Of a DNA stretch of 64,000 nt, positions 16,386-26,335 are shown piece after piece (position 1 is the stretch's first letter; the number at the start of each line of letters is the position of its first letter). The DNA lies in the NCBI GenBank assembly GCA_947167515.1, contig CAMVIM010000002.1:1-64000 (forward strand), given 5' to 3'. This DNA comes from an uncultured Prevotellaceae bacterium. Lineage in GTDB: Bacteria; Bacteroidota; Bacteroidia; Bacteroidales; Bacteroidaceae. The notes under the pieces were generated by a model. The model did no database searches and was not told the DNA's origin. It saw only the letters and a list, made by a program, of their open reading frames with translations. Made by a program: the position numbers and the translations under genes.

Positions 16386-17210
16386 ATGGGTATTCGTAAA
16401 TTTAGACCAGTAACTCCTGGTCAAAGACACAAAGCTATTGGTACTTTTGATGATGTTACTACATCGGTACCAGAGAAAACTCTTGTTTTCGGTAAGCGCA
16501 GCACAGGCGGACGTAACAACTCCGGCCAGATTACTGTCCGTTACAGAGGTGGCGGTCACAAGCGTTTGATTCGTATCGTCGATTTCAAGAGAGAGAAGGA
16601 CGGAATTCCCGCAGTGGTGAAGACTATCGAGTACGATCCCAACCGCTCTGCGCGCATCGCACTCGTCTTCTATGCTGACGGTGAAAAACGTTACATTGTT
16701 GCTCCTAACGGATTGCAGGTAGGCGCTACTATCATGTCAGGTCCAGAGGCGACTCCAGACCTTGGCAACACGCTCCCACTTGAGAACATTCCAGTCGGTA
16801 CTGTGATTCACAATATCGAGCTGCGTCCAGGTCAGGGTGCCAAGATGGTGCGTTCTGCAGGCAATTTTGCTCAGTTAACTTCACGTGAAGGTCGCTACTG
16901 TGTCATCAAGCTGCCTTCAGGAGAAATTCGTAAGGTGCTTTCTGTTTGTCGCGCTACCATCGGTAGCGTAAGCAACTCAGACCATGCACTTGAATCTTCT
17001 GGTAAGGCTGGTCGCAGCCGCTGGCTTGGCCGTCGTCCACACAACCGTGGTGTTGTGATGAACCCAATCGATCACCCAATGGGTGGTGGTGAAGGACGTC
17101 ACACCGGTGGTCACCCACGTTCACGCAACGGCCTCTACGCTAAGGGTCTCAAGACTCGCGCACCTAAGAAGCTGTCTAATAAGTACATTATTGAAAGACG
17201 TAACAAATAA
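16386..17210 (+). CDS. rplB: 50S ribosomal protein L2
   Basis: A 274-residue L2, needed for subunit joining and peptidyl transfer. The R-Y-R-G-G-G-H-K-R block lies near residue 55, and the conserved [12 protein letters not shown] near 222-233 holds the essential histidine. Length is standard. It follows rplW by 8 nt. Confidence 0.97.
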   Translation: MGIRKFRPVTPGQRHKAIGTFDDVTTSVPEKTLVFGKRSTGGRNNSGQITVRYRGGGHKRLIRIVDFKREKDGIPAVVKTIEYDPNRSARIALVFYADGEKRYIVAPNGLQVGATIMSGPEATPDLGNTLPLENIPVGTVIHNIELRPGQGAKMVRSAGNFAQLTSREGRYCVIKLPSGEIRKVLSVCRATIGSVSNSDHALESSGKAGRSRWLGRRPHNRGVVMNPIDHPMGGGEGRHTGGHPRSRNGLYAKGLKTRAPKKLSNKYIIERRNK

Positions 17211-17222
17211 AGTTAACTGATT

Positions 17223-17492
17223 ATGAGTCGTTCATTAAAAAAAGGTCCATACATCAATGTGAAGCTCGAAAAGAAAGTTCTCGCCATGAACGAGAGCGGG
17301 AAGAAGAGCGTTATCAAGTCGTGGGCTCGTGCTTCAATGATATCCCCAGACTTCGTGGGTCATACCATTGCTGTGCACAATGGTAATAAATTTATCCCTG
17401 TTTACATTACAGAAAATATGGTGGGACATAAACTCGGTGAGTTTGCTCTTACTCGTACTTTCCGCGGTCACGCAGGCAATAAGAAGAAGTAA
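17223..17492 (+). CDS. rpsS: 30S ribosomal protein S19
   Basis: An 89-residue S19 that contacts S13 in the 30S head. It shows S-R-S-L-K-K-G-P-Y near the start, [14 protein letters not shown] near 38, and the C-terminal T-R-T-F-R-G-H block. It is read with its neighbours in the S10 group. Confidence 0.96.
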   Translation: MSRSLKKGPYINVKLEKKVLAMNESGKKSVIKSWARASMISPDFVGHTIAVHNGNKFIPVYITENMVGHKLGEFALTRTFRGHAGNKKK

Positions 17493-17534
17493 TTGTAGAA
17501 CAGGCTTCAACCAAGTAAAAAAGACTATTATATA

Positions 17535-17939
17535 ATGGGAGCAAGAAAAAGATTAATGGCCGAGAAGATTAAAGAGGCCAAAAAGACTGCCTACTTCGCC
17601 AGTCTTCGCGATGTTCCTTCATCGCCCCGCAAGATGCGCTATGTTGCAGACCTCGTGCGTGGCATGGAAGTGAGCAAAGCTCTTGCGACGCTCAAGTTCA
17701 ACAGCAAAGACGCTGCCAAGGACATTGAGAAAGTGCTTCGCTCTGCTATTGCTAACTGGGAGCAGAAGAATGACCGCAAGGCTGAAAACGGAGAACTCTA
17801 TATCTCTAAGATTTTTGTTGACGAAGGCGCTACTCTCAAGCGTATGAGACCAGCACCTCAGGGACGTGGTTATAGAATCCGCAAGCGTTCTAACCACATC
17901 ACCATCTTCGTGGACGCTAAAACTAATGAAGAAAAGTAA
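17535..17939 (+). CDS. rplV: 50S ribosomal protein L22
   Basis: A 134-residue L22 lining the exit tunnel. It shows [14 protein letters not shown] near residue 31 and the tunnel hairpin [11 protein letters not shown] near 101. An N-terminal extension of about 25 residues relative to E. coli is normal for Bacteroidota, which supports the ATG chosen here. Confidence 0.95.
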   Translation: MGARKRLMAEKIKEAKKTAYFASLRDVPSSPRKMRYVADLVRGMEVSKALATLKFNSKDAAKDIEKVLRSAIANWEQKNDRKAENGELYISKIFVDEGATLKRMRPAPQGRGYRIRKRSNHITIFVDAKTNEEK

Positions 17940-17941
17940 TT

Positions 17942-18673
17942 ATGGGACAAAAATGTAATCCAATAAGCAACCGCCTCGGTATCGTAAGAGGTTGGGATTC
18001 TAACTGGTTCGGCGGAAATGATTTTGGCGACAACCTCCTTGAGGACAGCAAAATCCGCAAGTACCTCAACGCGCGCCTCGCTAAGGCCAGCGTTTCTAAG
18101 ATTGTTATTGAACGTACACTGAAACTCGTCACTATCACAATCTGCACAGCTCGCCCTGGTTTCATCATCGGCAAGGGCGGTGAGCAGGTGGAAGCTCTGA
18201 AGAAGGAGCTGAAGAAGGTGACTGACAAAGAGGTTCAGATTAACATCTACGAGATTAAGCGTCCTGAACTTGATGCTGTGATTGTGGCTAATAACATCGC
18301 ACGTCAGATTGAAGGTAAGATTGCTTATCGTCGTGCTATCAAGACTGCTATTGCTAATACGATGCGTTCTGGCGCAGAGGGTATCAAGGTGCAGATTTCC
18401 GGCCGTCTGAATGGCGCTGAAATGAGCCGTTCTGAAATGTATAAGGAAGGACGTACACCTCTTCACACTCTTCGTGCTGACATTGATTACTGTTTGGCAG
18501 AGGCTCTCACAAAGGTAGGTCTCCTTGGCATCAAGGTCTGGATTTGCCGTGGTGAGAAATTTGGCAAGCAGGATCTCACTCCTAACTTCTCTCAGCAGAA
18601 GGATGCAGGACGTGGTGGTAACAATGGTGGCGGACGTCGTTTTAGAAACAGAAAGTCTAATAACCGCAATTAA
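17942..18673 (+). CDS. rpsC: 30S ribosomal protein S3
   Basis: A 243-residue S3 at the mRNA entry site. It has the N-terminal G-Q-K-C-N-P-I, and the KH-domain G-F-I-I-G-K-G-G-E near residue 75. The C-terminal block [13 protein letters not shown] follows. The last 20 residues are a glycine/asparagine/arginine-rich tail. It begins 2 nt after rplV. Confidence 0.97.
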   Translation: MGQKCNPISNRLGIVRGWDSNWFGGNDFGDNLLEDSKIRKYLNARLAKASVSKIVIERTLKLVTITICTARPGFIIGKGGEQVEALKKELKKVTDKEVQINIYEIKRPELDAVIVANNIARQIEGKIAYRRAIKTAIANTMRSGAEGIKVQISGRLNGAEMSRSEMYKEGRTPLHTLRADIDYCLAEALTKVGLLGIKVWICRGEKFGKQDLTPNFSQQKDAGRGGNNGGGRRFRNRKSNNRN

Positions 18674-18740
18674 TTAATCTGCTTGTGGACCAAAGCGTGG
18701 CAGTCGTCACGCAGAGGCGCAGCTATAGAAGCTATTAACT

Positions 18741-19172
18741 ATGTTACAGCCAAAAAGACAAAAATATAGAAGACCGCAAAAAGGTCGCGGTCGTTGGAAG
18801 GGTGTCTCTCACAGAGGTACTGAACTTGCTTTCGGTAGCTTTGGCATCAAGGCACTCGAGACAAAATGGATTTCTGCCCGTCAGATAGAGGCTGCTCGTG
18901 TGGCTATTACACGTTACATGCAGCGTCAGGGTCAGGTTTGGATTCGCATCTTCCCTGATAAGCCAATCACAAAGAAGCCTGCTGACGTCCGAATGGGTAA
19001 AGGTAAGGGTGATCCATACCAGTATGTGTTCCCTGCAAAGCCAGGCCGTATTCTTTTCGAGATTGAAGGTGTTTCTTACGACATCGCCAAGGAGGCTCTC
19101 CGACTCGGTGCACAGAAACTTCCTACTACCACTAAGTTTGTTGTACGTCGTGATTACGATAAAAACGCTTAA
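18741..19172 (+). CDS. rplP: 50S ribosomal protein L16
   Basis: A 143-residue L16 near the A-site. It shows [12 protein letters not shown] near the start and G-K-G-K-G-D-P near residue 86. The R of the P-D-K-P-(I/V)-T block follows K-K-P-A-D-V-R-M-G as expected. A 67-nt spacer before it contains a short GCGTG/CACGC hairpin. Confidence 0.96.
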   Translation: MLQPKRQKYRRPQKGRGRWKGVSHRGTELAFGSFGIKALETKWISARQIEAARVAITRYMQRQGQVWIRIFPDKPITKKPADVRMGKGKGDPYQYVFPAKPGRILFEIEGVSYDIAKEALRLGAQKLPTTTKFVVRRDYDKNA

Positions 19173-19174
19173 TT

Positions 19175-19363
19175 ATGAAAATTTCAGAAATTAGAGAACT
19201 TACTACAGAAGAGCTCGCTGAGCGTATCGAGGTGGAGGTCGCTAACTTGAATAACATGAAGTTCAACCACAGCATTTCTCCGCTTGCAGACAATTCTCAG
19301 ATTAAGAAGTTGCGTCACGACATCGCGCGTATGAAGGGCGAGCTTACTCAGCGTAATAAATAA
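19175..19363 (+). CDS. rpmC: 50S ribosomal protein L29
   Basis: A 62-residue L29, a two-helix protein next to L23 at the tunnel exit. It starts [10 protein letters not shown] and ends with the L-R-H-D-I-A-R-M-K block. It begins 2 nt after rplP. Confidence 0.93.
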   Translation: MKISEIRELTTEELAERIEVEVANLNNMKFNHSISPLADNSQIKKLRHDIARMKGELTQRNK

Positions 19364-19373
19364 AGTATCGAGA

Positions 19374-19631
19374 ATGGAAGCTAGAAATTTAAGAAAGCAA
19401 AGACAGGGTGTCGTGACCAGCGACAAGATGGACAAGACGATTGTCGTGTCTGCCAAGTTCAAGGAGAAGCACCCTATATATGGTAAGTTTGTCCAGAAGA
19501 CAAAGAAGTACCATGCTCATGATGAGAAGAACGACGCCCATATCGGCGACACAGTTCTGATTATGGAAACTCGTCCATTGAGCAAAACCAAGAGATGGAG
19601 ATTAGTACAAATTGTAGAAAGAGCTAAGTAA
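19374..19631 (+). CDS. rpsQ: 30S ribosomal protein S17
   Basis: An 85-residue OB-fold S17. It shows [12 protein letters not shown] near residue 10, K-K-Y-H-A-H-D-E near 43 and the [11 protein letters not shown] block. It sits between rpmC and rplN in the standard order. Confidence 0.95.
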   Translation: MEARNLRKQRQGVVTSDKMDKTIVVSAKFKEKHPIYGKFVQKTKKYHAHDEKNDAHIGDTVLIMETRPLSKTKRWRLVQIVERAK

Positions 19632-19633
19632 TT

Positions 19634-19999
19634 ATGATACAGGTAGAATCAAGATTGCAGGTCGCTGATAACAGCGGTGCTCGCGAAGTGCTTTGTATTC
19701 GCGTTTTGGGCGGTACAAGACGTCGCTATGCTACTGTAGGAGACGTAATCGTTGTAGCAGTAAAGAGCGCGATTCCTACGAGTGAAGTAAAGAAGGGTTC
19801 TGTCTCTAAGGCTCTGATTGTTCGTACTAAGAAAGAGGTACGTCGCCCAGACGGTTCATACATCCGTTTCGATGACAATGCATGCGTTCTGCTGAACAAT
19901 GCTGGCGAAATGAGAGGTAGCCGTATCTTTGGCCCTGTAGCCCGTGAGCTCCGTGCTGCAAATATGAAGGTAGTTTCTTTGGCTACTGAAGTACTTTAA
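19634..19999 (+). CDS. rplN: 50S ribosomal protein L14
   Basis: A 121-residue L14, a full-length match: [24 protein letters not shown], and the C-terminal S-L-A-(T)-E-V-L. It forms an intersubunit bridge and is the target of RsfS in other bacteria. It begins 2 nt after rpsQ. Confidence 0.97.
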   Translation: MIQVESRLQVADNSGAREVLCIRVLGGTRRRYATVGDVIVVAVKSAIPTSEVKKGSVSKALIVRTKKEVRRPDGSYIRFDDNACVLLNNAGEMRGSRIFGPVARELRAANMKVVSLATEVL

Positions 20000-20017
20000 C
20001 ATTAAAAGTAAACAGCA

Positions 20018-20338
20018 ATGAGTAAATTACATATTAAGAAAGGCGACATGGTTTACGTGAACGCTGGCGATGAAAAGGGTAAGACCGGTAAGGTTACCAA
20101 GGTTTTCGTCGAGAAGAAGCGTGCCATTGTCGAGGGTGTGAATATGGTCAAGAAAAGCACCAAGCCCAGTGCAGCACACCCACAGGGAGGTATTATCGAG
20201 CAGGAGGCTCCAATCCATATTTCTAACCTGAATGTTCTTGACCCAAAGACTGGCAAGCCCACTCGTATCGGTCGCAAGATAGGTGAGAATGGAAAGTTAG
20301 TTCGTTACGCTAAAAAGTCAGGGGAGGAATTACAATGA
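20018..20338 (+). CDS. rplX: 50S ribosomal protein L24
   Basis: A 106-residue L24 with an N-terminal KOW motif ([18 protein letters not shown]). A G-V-N-M-V-K-K-S block follows. Its stop overlaps the rplE start by 4 nt (ATGA), so the two are translationally coupled. A GGGAGGA stretch precedes the rplE start. Confidence 0.95.
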   Translation: MSKLHIKKGDMVYVNAGDEKGKTGKVTKVFVEKKRAIVEGVNMVKKSTKPSAAHPQGGIIEQEAPIHISNLNVLDPKTGKPTRIGRKIGENGKLVRYAKKSGEELQ

Positions 20339-20889
20339 GTACAACTGCACAATTGAAGAACGTATATGCAGAGCAGATTGCTCCTGCACTTATGAAGCAG
20401 TTCAACTACTCTTCACCAATGCAGATTCCTGTGTTGAAGAAGATTGTGGTGAACCAGGGTCTTGGTATGGCAACAGCTGATAAGAAAGTGATTGAGGTTG
20501 CCATGAACGAGATTGCTCAGATTACAGGTCAGAAGCCTGTCGCAACTAAGTCTAAGAAGGATATCTCAAACTTCCGTCTTCGTAAGCAGATGCCTATCGG
20601 TGTGATGGTTACTCTCCGTCGCGAGCGTATGTATGAGTTCCTTGAGAAGCTGATTCGTGTGTCACTTCCACGTATCCGTGACTTCAAGGGTGTCGAGTCT
20701 AAGTTCGACGGTCGTGGTAACTACACGCTTGGTATCACTGAGCAGATTATCTTCCCTGAAATCAACATTGACCAGGTGGATAAGATTACGGGTATGAATA
20801 TCACATTCGTGACTTCTGCTAAGACTGATGAGGAGGGTTACGCACTTCTCAAGGCTTTCGGTCTCCCATTTAAGGACGCTAAAAAGTAA
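20335..20889 (+). CDS. rplE: 50S ribosomal protein L5
   Basis: A 184-residue L5 that binds 5S rRNA. It shows [15 protein letters not shown] near residue 27, G-Q-K-P-V-A-T-K-S near 65 and L-P-R-I-R-D-F-K-G near 114. It ends with the usual L-L-K-A-F-G-(L)-P-F. Length is standard. Confidence 0.97.
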   Translation: MSTTAQLKNVYAEQIAPALMKQFNYSSPMQIPVLKKIVVNQGLGMATADKKVIEVAMNEIAQITGQKPVATKSKKDISNFRLRKQMPIGVMVTLRRERMYEFLEKLIRVSLPRIRDFKGVESKFDGRGNYTLGITEQIIFPEINIDQVDKITGMNITFVTSAKTDEEGYALLKAFGLPFKDAKK

Positions 20890-20896
20890 AATAGAA

Positions 20897-21199
20897 ATGG
20901 CAAAAGAATCAATGAAAGCACGTGAGGTAAAGCGTGCAAAGCTCGTAGCAAAGTATGCCGCTAAGCGTGCAGCTCTGAAGAAGGTGATTGCTACTGCGGA
21001 AGATCCAATTGAGGCTTACGAGGCAGCTCGTGCCCTTCAGGACATCCCCGCTAATGCAAACCCAATCCGTCTTCACAACCGTTGCAAGATCACTGGACGT
21101 CCAAGAGGTTTCATGCGTCAGTTTGGACTCTCTCGTATCCAGTTCCGCGAGATGGCATCTGCAGGTCTGATTCCAGGCGTGAAGAAAGCAAGCTGGTAA
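20897..21199 (+). CDS. rpsN: 30S ribosomal protein S14, zinc-free form
   Basis: A 100-residue S14 starting [11 protein letters not shown] longer upstream open frame overlaps rplE and lacks S14 likeness, so the ATG at 20897 is used. Only one cysteine is present, in [11 protein letters not shown], so the zinc-binding CxxC pairs of the short S14 are absent; this is the long C-minus type. It is followed by a 213-nt spacer before rpsH. Confidence 0.95.
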   Translation: MAKESMKAREVKRAKLVAKYAAKRAALKKVIATAEDPIEAYEAARALQDIPANANPIRLHNRCKITGRPRGFMRQFGLSRIQFREMASAGLIPGVKKASW

Positions 21200-21242
21200 G
21201 ATTGCGGTTACCGGTTTTGTGATTAGTAAACAAAAATCTGAT

Positions 21243-21264
21243 GGTTACCAGTTCGGGGGTAACC
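21243..21264 (+). promoter_or_regulatory. Hairpin in the rpsH leader
   Basis: GGTTACC and GGTAACC form a perfect 7-bp stem with an 8-nt loop, and another GGTTACC lies upstream near 21207. The 213-nt spacer between rpsN and rpsH is unusually long for this operon, so a ribosomal-protein control site is possible. No promoter box was found there. Confidence 0.35.
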
Positions 21265-21412
21265 TACAGATACTTTGCTTCTAAGAAACGGTGGAGGAAA
21301 ACAGCTTAAGCTAAGCTCCTTCGCTGGTAAAGCTAAGTAAAAGAAAGTTTTAATTCAAGTTTAAATATTGTCGGGATTCTCCCCAACGCTTCCCGATTAA
21401 TTTAATTCAATT

Positions 21413-21808
21413 ATGACAGATCCAATAGCTGATTATCTCACGAGGTTGAGAAACGCAATCATGGCAAAGCACAAGATTGTGGAAGTTCCTGCCTCAAACC
21501 TGAAGAAGGAAATCACGAAGATTCTCTTCGACAAAGGTTACATCCTGAACTACAAGTTCGTGGAAGAAGGTCCTCAGGGCACTATCAAGATTGCTCTTAA
21601 GTATGACCCTCAGACAAAAGTAAGCGCTATTCAGTGCTTGAAGCGTGTTTCCCGTCCAGGTCTTCGTAAGTACACTGGATACAAGGACATGCCGCGTGTT
21701 ATTAATGGATTGGGTATAGCCGTTGTATCCACATCCAAAGGTGTAATGACAGACAAGGAGGCTTCAGAACTCAAGGTGGGTGGCGAAGTTCTTTGCTATG
21801 TTTATTAA
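21413..21808 (+). CDS. rpsH: 30S ribosomal protein S8
   Basis: A 131-residue S8 of the central domain. It opens M-T-D-P-I-A-D-Y-L-T-R-L-R-N-A and ends with the conserved S-T-S-K-G-V-M-T-D-K-E-A...G-G-E-V-L-C-Y-V. S8 represses the spc operon in E. coli; the long leader in front of it here may hold such a site. Confidence 0.97.
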   Translation: MTDPIADYLTRLRNAIMAKHKIVEVPASNLKKEITKILFDKGYILNYKFVEEGPQGTIKIALKYDPQTKVSAIQCLKRVSRPGLRKYTGYKDMPRVINGLGIAVVSTSKGVMTDKEASELKVGGEVLCYVY

Positions 21809-21824
21809 TTAAGGAGGATATATA

Positions 21825-22394
21825 ATGTCTAGAATTGGTAAATTACCTATTATTATTCCTGCAGGAGTCACTGTTACTCATAAGGATGACATTGTAACTG
21901 TAAAAGGTCCTAAAGGCGAACTCAGCCAATATGTAAACCCTGCAATCAAGGTTTCTATCGAGGACGGCAAGTTGACAATGGAGGAGAATGAAGAACTGAT
22001 GCAGGATAATACAAAGCAGCGTCACGCTTTCCATGGATTGTATCGCTCGCTTGTGAACAATATGGTGATCGGTGTATCAGAAGGTTATAAGAAGACCCTT
22101 CAGATTGTTGGTGTCGGTTACCGTGTATCTAACCAAGGCAATGTTCTTGAGTTCGCACTTGGCTACTCTCATGCAATTGTTTTCGAACTTCCCAAAGAGA
22201 TTAAGGTCGAGACTAAGTCGGAGAGAAATCAGGATCCTCTTATCATGCTCGAGTCATGTGACAAGCAGTTGCTAGGACTCGTTTGTGCTAAGATTCGTAC
22301 TTTCCGCAAGCCTGAACCATACAAGGGTAAGGGTATCCGCTTCCAGGGTGAAGTGATTAGAAGAAAGTCTGGTAAGTCTGCAAGTGCTAAATAA
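21825..22394 (+). CDS. rplF: 50S ribosomal protein L6
   Basis: A 189-residue L6 near the GTPase centre. It opens S-R-I-G-K-L-P-I and ends with the family's [10 protein letters not shown]. An AGGAGG at 21812-21817 lies 7 nt upstream of the ATG, one of three strong Shine-Dalgarno sites in the window. Confidence 0.96.
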   Translation: MSRIGKLPIIIPAGVTVTHKDDIVTVKGPKGELSQYVNPAIKVSIEDGKLTMEENEELMQDNTKQRHAFHGLYRSLVNNMVIGVSEGYKKTLQIVGVGYRVSNQGNVLEFALGYSHAIVFELPKEIKVETKSERNQDPLIMLESCDKQLLGLVCAKIRTFRKPEPYKGKGIRFQGEVIRRKSGKSASAK

Positions 22395-22411
22395 TTAAAA
22401 TTGACAAGAGT

Positions 22412-22753
22412 ATGATTACAAAGATTGAAAGACGTATCAAGATTAAATATAGAGTACGCAACAAGATTTCTGGTACTGCTGAGCGCCCACGTATGAGCGT
22501 ATTCAGAAGCAATAAGCAGATTTACGTTCAGGTAATTGATGACGATGCGCAGAAGACACTTGTCTCAGCATCATCACTTGGCTTGGAAAAGATGAACAAG
22601 TCTGAGCAGGCTGAGAAGGTGGGCGAGATGGTCGCAAAGAAGGCTCTCGAAGCTGGAATTACGGCTGTTGTGTTCGACCGTAACGGTTACCTGTATCATG
22701 GTAGAGTTAAGAAGGTGGCAGATGCTGCCCGTAATGCTGGACTTAAATTTTAA
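22412..22753 (+). CDS. rplR: 50S ribosomal protein L18
   Basis: A 113-residue L18 that binds 5S rRNA with L5 and L25. It shows [18 protein letters not shown]-(Q)-I-Y near residues 19-37 and [12 protein letters not shown] near 90. Order and spacing in the spc group are standard. Confidence 0.96.
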   Translation: MITKIERRIKIKYRVRNKISGTAERPRMSVFRSNKQIYVQVIDDDAQKTLVSASSLGLEKMNKSEQAEKVGEMVAKKALEAGITAVVFDRNGYLYHGRVKKVADAARNAGLKF

Positions 22754-22762
22754 AATACGATT

Positions 22763-23272
22763 ATGGTAAATAGAGTTAAAATACAAAACGATGCCGAGCT
22801 TAAAGACCGCTTGGTTGCTATTAATCGTGTTACTAAGGTTACTAAGGGTGGTCGTACATTCACATTCGCTGCCATCGTTGTTGTAGGTGATGGTAACGGT
22901 GTTATTGGCTATGGTCTTGGTAAAGCTGGTGAAGTTACAGCTGCTATTGCAAAGGGCGTAGAGGCTGCTAAAAAGAATTTGGTAAAGGTTCCAGTGCTCA
23001 AGGGTACAGTTCCTCATGAGGCATACGCCAAGTTTGGAGGTGCTCGTGTGCTCATCATGCCTGCTTCAGAAGGTACTGGAGTTGTGGCTGGTGGTGCTAT
23101 GCGTGCAGTGCTTGAGAGTGTAGGTATCACTGACGTGCTCGCAAAGTCAAAGGGCTCTTCGAACCCTCACAATCTTGTGAAGGCTACCATTGAGGCTCTT
23201 GCTAACATGCGTGATGCTAAGACTGTAGCGCAGAACCGTGGTGTTAATTTGACAAAAGTATTCAAAGGATAA
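22763..23272 (+). CDS. rpsE: 30S ribosomal protein S5
   Basis: A 169-residue S5 with an N-terminal double-stranded-RNA-binding fold: [12 protein letters not shown] near residue 20, then [14 protein letters not shown]. The C-terminal half has [11 protein letters not shown] and [10 protein letters not shown]. It lies at the mRNA entrance and affects accuracy. Confidence 0.97.
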   Translation: MVNRVKIQNDAELKDRLVAINRVTKVTKGGRTFTFAAIVVVGDGNGVIGYGLGKAGEVTAAIAKGVEAAKKNLVKVPVLKGTVPHEAYAKFGGARVLIMPASEGTGVVAGGAMRAVLESVGITDVLAKSKGSSNPHNLVKATIEALANMRDAKTVAQNRGVNLTKVFKG

Positions 23273-23281
23273 AGAGAAATC

Positions 23282-23458
23282 ATGGCAACAATCAAGATTA
23301 AGCAAGTAAAAGGCCAGGCAGGCCGTCCTGCAGACCAGAAGAGTACACTTGAGTCTCTCGGTCTTGGTAAAATTAATAAGGTCGTTGAGCGTGAGGATTC
23401 TCCATCTTTACGTGGTATGATTCGCAAGGTTGCACACCTTGTTGAGGTGATTGACTAA
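23282..23458 (+). CDS. rpmD: 50S ribosomal protein L30
   Basis: A 58-residue L30 read directly from the sequence: M-A-T-I-K-I-K-Q-V-K, then T-L-E-S-L-G-L-G-K-I-N-K, ending V-A-H-L-V-E-V-I-D. It lies between rpsE and rplO as in other spc operons. Length is normal; the family is short and simple. Confidence 0.95.
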   Translation: MATIKIKQVKGQAGRPADQKSTLESLGLGKINKVVEREDSPSLRGMIRKVAHLVEVID

Positions 23459-23487
23459 CGTATTAATACATTAAAATCAGATTAAAA

Positions 23488-23934
23488 ATGGAATTATATA
23501 ATTTGCAACCCGCTGAAGGCGCTACTCACAATAGCAAACGTGTAGGCCGTGGTTACGGTTCTGGCAAAGGCCGTACATCTACTCGTGGTCACAAGGGTGC
23601 CAAGGCACGTTCTGGTTATAAGAAGAAGATTGGTTTCGAAGGCGGTCAGATGCCTCTCCAGCGTCGTGTTCCTAAGTTCGGTTTCAAGAATATCAACCGT
23701 GTTGAATACAAGGCTGTCAACCTTGATCTCATCCAGAAACTTGTTGAGGAAAAAAATCTTACAAAGATTGGAATTGAGGAGCTGATTGCTGCAGGTTGGG
23801 TAAACAAGAACCAGCTTGTGAAGGTTCTTGGTAAGGGCGAGTTGACCGCAAAGGTTGATGTTGAAGCTCATGCATTCTCTGCTACAGCAGAAGCTGCAAT
23901 CAAAGAAAAGGGCGGAAACGCAGTAAAACTCTAA
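23488..23934 (+). CDS. rplO: 50S ribosomal protein L15
   Basis: A 148-residue L15 with the glycine/arginine-rich N-terminal extension that reaches into the 50S core: R-V-G-R-G-Y-G-S-G-K-G-R-T-S near residues 18-31. It then shows the F-E-G-G-Q-M-P-L-Q-R-R-V-P-K block. The secY start follows 4 nt later. Confidence 0.96.
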   Translation: MELYNLQPAEGATHNSKRVGRGYGSGKGRTSTRGHKGAKARSGYKKKIGFEGGQMPLQRRVPKFGFKNINRVEYKAVNLDLIQKLVEEKNLTKIGIEELIAAGWVNKNQLVKVLGKGELTAKVDVEAHAFSATAEAAIKEKGGNAVKL

Positions 23935-23938
23935 ACTA

Positions 23939-25288
23939 ATGAGCAAAGCAATTGATAAAATAAAGAATATCAAGCTTGTTAAGACATTAACAAACATTTG
24001 GCGTATTGAGGATTTGCGTTCGCGCATCCTCATCACGCTGTTGTTTGTTGCCATCTATCGTTTTGGTTCTTATGTAGTGCTTCCTGGCATTGACACTGAG
24101 GCTCTGGAAGGCTTGAAGAATCAGACGGAAGGTGGTTTGATGTCACTCCTTGATATGTTCTCGGGTGGTGCTTTCTCCAAGGCTTCCATTTTTGCGTTGG
24201 GAATCATGCCATACATCTCTGCGTCCATCGTGATGCAGTTGCTTGGTATTGCTGTTCCTTACTTCCAGAAAATGCAGCGTGAAGGAGAGAGCGGCCGTCG
24301 TAAGATGAGCCAGTACACTCGTTACTTGACAGTGCCTATCCTTGTGTTCCAAGGCATCTTCTATCTTATCAACCTGAAGAACCAGACTGCCGGAGCAGCT
24401 CTCTATTCATCATTGGATTGGAACATGTTCATCCTCTATGCAACCATTATTTTGGCCGCAGGTAGCATGTTCGTCCTTTGGTTGGGTGAGAGAATCACAG
24501 ATAAGGGTATCGGAAATGGTGTGTCCATCATCATCATGATTGGTATCATCGCCCGCTTCCCAACAGCTGTGATTCAGGAGTTTAGTACACGTGTTGGCGG
24601 TCAAGGTGGTCTCGTCATGTTCCTCATCGAGATTGTCCTGTTCCTTGCAGTCATTGCAGCAGCAATCCTTCTCGTTCAAGGTGTGCGTCAGGTTCCAGTC
24701 AACTATGCTAAGAAAATAGCAGGTGCTCGTCAGATAGGTGGTGCTCGTCAGTACATCCCTCTGAAACCTTACGCTGCAAATGTGATGCCTATCATCTTTG
24801 CTCAGGCAATCATGTTCATCCCTGTCACTTTGGCCCAGTTCTCTGGTAGCAAGCTGAATCCAGTAGTGAGTCAGTTGATTGATAACAACAGCTTTATATA
24901 TAATCTTATATTTGCTGTTCTCATCATCCTATTCACATACCTGTACACAGCAATCACTATCAATCCTGTACAGATGGCAGAGGACATGAAGCGCAACAAT
25001 GGCTTTATCCCAGGAATTAAGCCGGGAAAAGATACGGCAGACTATATTGATAAGGTGATGTCCCGTATCACGTTCCCTGGTTCTTTGTTCTTGGCCATCA
25101 TTGCCATACTTCCCGCTTTTGCCGGAATCTTCGGTATTCAGAGGGAATTTGCGGCATTCTTCGGTGGAACATCGTTGTTGATTCTCGTAGGTGTTGTCCT
25201 TGACACACTGATGCAGATAGAGTCTCATCTGATGATGCGTCATTACGACGGGCTGCTCGATACAGGGCGTGTTCGTGGCGAACATTAA
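23939..25288 (+). CDS. secY: Preprotein translocase channel SecY
   Basis: A 449-residue inner-membrane protein with ten hydrophobic segments, the channel of the Sec translocase. F-R-F-G-S-Y-V-(V)-L-P-G-I-D follows the first cytoplasmic helix. The plug region is G-G-L-M-S-L-L-D-M-F-S-G-G-A, and P-(Y)-I-S-A-S-I-V-M-Q-L follows it. The fifth cytoplasmic loop carries F-I-P-G-I-K-P-G. It handles the many signal-peptide and lipoprotein precursors encoded in this window. Position after rplO is standard. Confidence 0.96.
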   Translation: MSKAIDKIKNIKLVKTLTNIWRIEDLRSRILITLLFVAIYRFGSYVVLPGIDTEALEGLKNQTEGGLMSLLDMFSGGAFSKASIFALGIMPYISASIVMQLLGIAVPYFQKMQREGESGRRKMSQYTRYLTVPILVFQGIFYLINLKNQTAGAALYSSLDWNMFILYATIILAAGSMFVLWLGERITDKGIGNGVSIIIMIGIIARFPTAVIQEFSTRVGGQGGLVMFLIEIVLFLAVIAAAILLVQGVRQVPVNYAKKIAGARQIGGARQYIPLKPYAANVMPIIFAQAIMFIPVTLAQFSGSKLNPVVSQLIDNNSFIYNLIFAVLIILFTYLYTAITINPVQMAEDMKRNNGFIPGIKPGKDTADYIDKVMSRITFPGSLFLAIIAILPAFAGIFGIQREFAAFFGGTSLLILVGVVLDTLMQIESHLMMRHYDGLLDTGRVRGEH

Positions 25289-25305
25289 GCGTTGCTTTAG
25301 AGAAG

Positions 25306-26103
25306 ATGATATATCTCAAAACTGACGAAGAGGTTGAGCTCCTGCGGGAAGCAAACCTACTTGTTGGAAAAACCTTGGCAGAGCTGGCGAAAGTGATCGA
25401 GCCAGGAGTTACGACAAAGCAGTTGGACAAAATCGCTGACACTTTCATTCGTGACCATGGTGCCATCCCGACGTTCTTCGGGTTCCCCAATCCCAACGGC
25501 GGACCATTTCCTGCCAGCATCTGCACATCGGTTAACCATCAGGTGGTTCACGGCATACCGAATGACACCCCCTTGCAGGAGGGAGATATCGTTTCCATCG
25601 ACTGTGGAACACAACTGAACGGGTATTGTGGGGATTCGTGCTATACCTTTGCGGTAGGAGAAATCTCTGACGATGTTCGGACGTTGCTTGAAACGACGAA
25701 AGAAGCTCTTTACAAGGGCATTGAGCAGGCAGTTGTAGGCCACAGGTTAGGAGACATCTCGAATGCAGTCCAGTCCCATTGTGAAGCCCAAGGCTATGGT
25801 GTAGTCCGAGAGTTTGTGGGACACGGAATCGGTAAAAAGATGCATGAAGACCCCCAAGTGCCCAATTATGGGAGACGAGGGAACGGCATCTTGCTGAAGA
25901 ACGGCCTGTGCATCGCGATAGAGCCTATGATTACAATGGGAGTCAAGGACATCTACATGCAGGAAGACCGCTGGGGCATCATCACGAGGGATAAGAAGCC
26001 CGCTGCACATTACGAACACTCGATTTGTGTGCGGAAGAACAAGGCTGACATCCTGTCGTCATTTGAGGAAATAGAAACAGTATTAAGAGAAAAATCTTTA
26101 TAA
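25306..26103 (+). CDS. map: Methionine aminopeptidase, type I
   Basis: A 265-residue type I enzyme removing initiator methionine. The five metal ligands are visible. Two are aspartates, in V-S-I-D-C-G and G-Y-C-G-D-S-C-Y. One is the histidine of F-V-G-H-G-I-G, and two are glutamates, in I-A-I-E-P-M-I and Y-E-H-S-I. Its place between secY and infA is the usual one. Confidence 0.95.
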   Translation: MIYLKTDEEVELLREANLLVGKTLAELAKVIEPGVTTKQLDKIADTFIRDHGAIPTFFGFPNPNGGPFPASICTSVNHQVVHGIPNDTPLQEGDIVSIDCGTQLNGYCGDSCYTFAVGEISDDVRTLLETTKEALYKGIEQAVVGHRLGDISNAVQSHCEAQGYGVVREFVGHGIGKKMHEDPQVPNYGRRGNGILLKNGLCIAIEPMITMGVKDIYMQEDRWGIITRDKKPAAHYEHSICVRKNKADILSSFEEIETVLREKSL

Positions 26104-26106
26104 AGT

Positions 26107-26325
26107 ATGGCTAAACAGTCTGCTATCGAACAAGATGGAACTATTGTCGAAGCATTGTCAAATGCAATGTTTAGAGTAGAATTGGAAAATGGTCACGAGA
26201 TTATCGCTCACATCTCTGGTAAGATGAGGATGCATTACATCAAGATTCTTCCAGGCGACAAGATTCGTGTAGAGATGTCTCCCTACGATCTTTCTAAAGG
26301 ACGAATAGTATTCAGATACAAATAA
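26107..26325 (+). CDS. infA: Translation initiation factor IF-1
   Basis: A 72-residue OB-fold protein binding the 30S A-site. It shows [14 protein letters not shown] near residue 12, H-I-S-G-K-M-R-M near 36 and the C-terminal [11 protein letters not shown]. It starts 3 nt after map, standard for this operon. Confidence 0.96.
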   Translation: MAKQSAIEQDGTIVEALSNAMFRVELENGHEIIAHISGKMRMHYIKILPGDKIRVEMSPYDLSKGRIVFRYK

Positions 26326-26335
26326 AATCACATAT

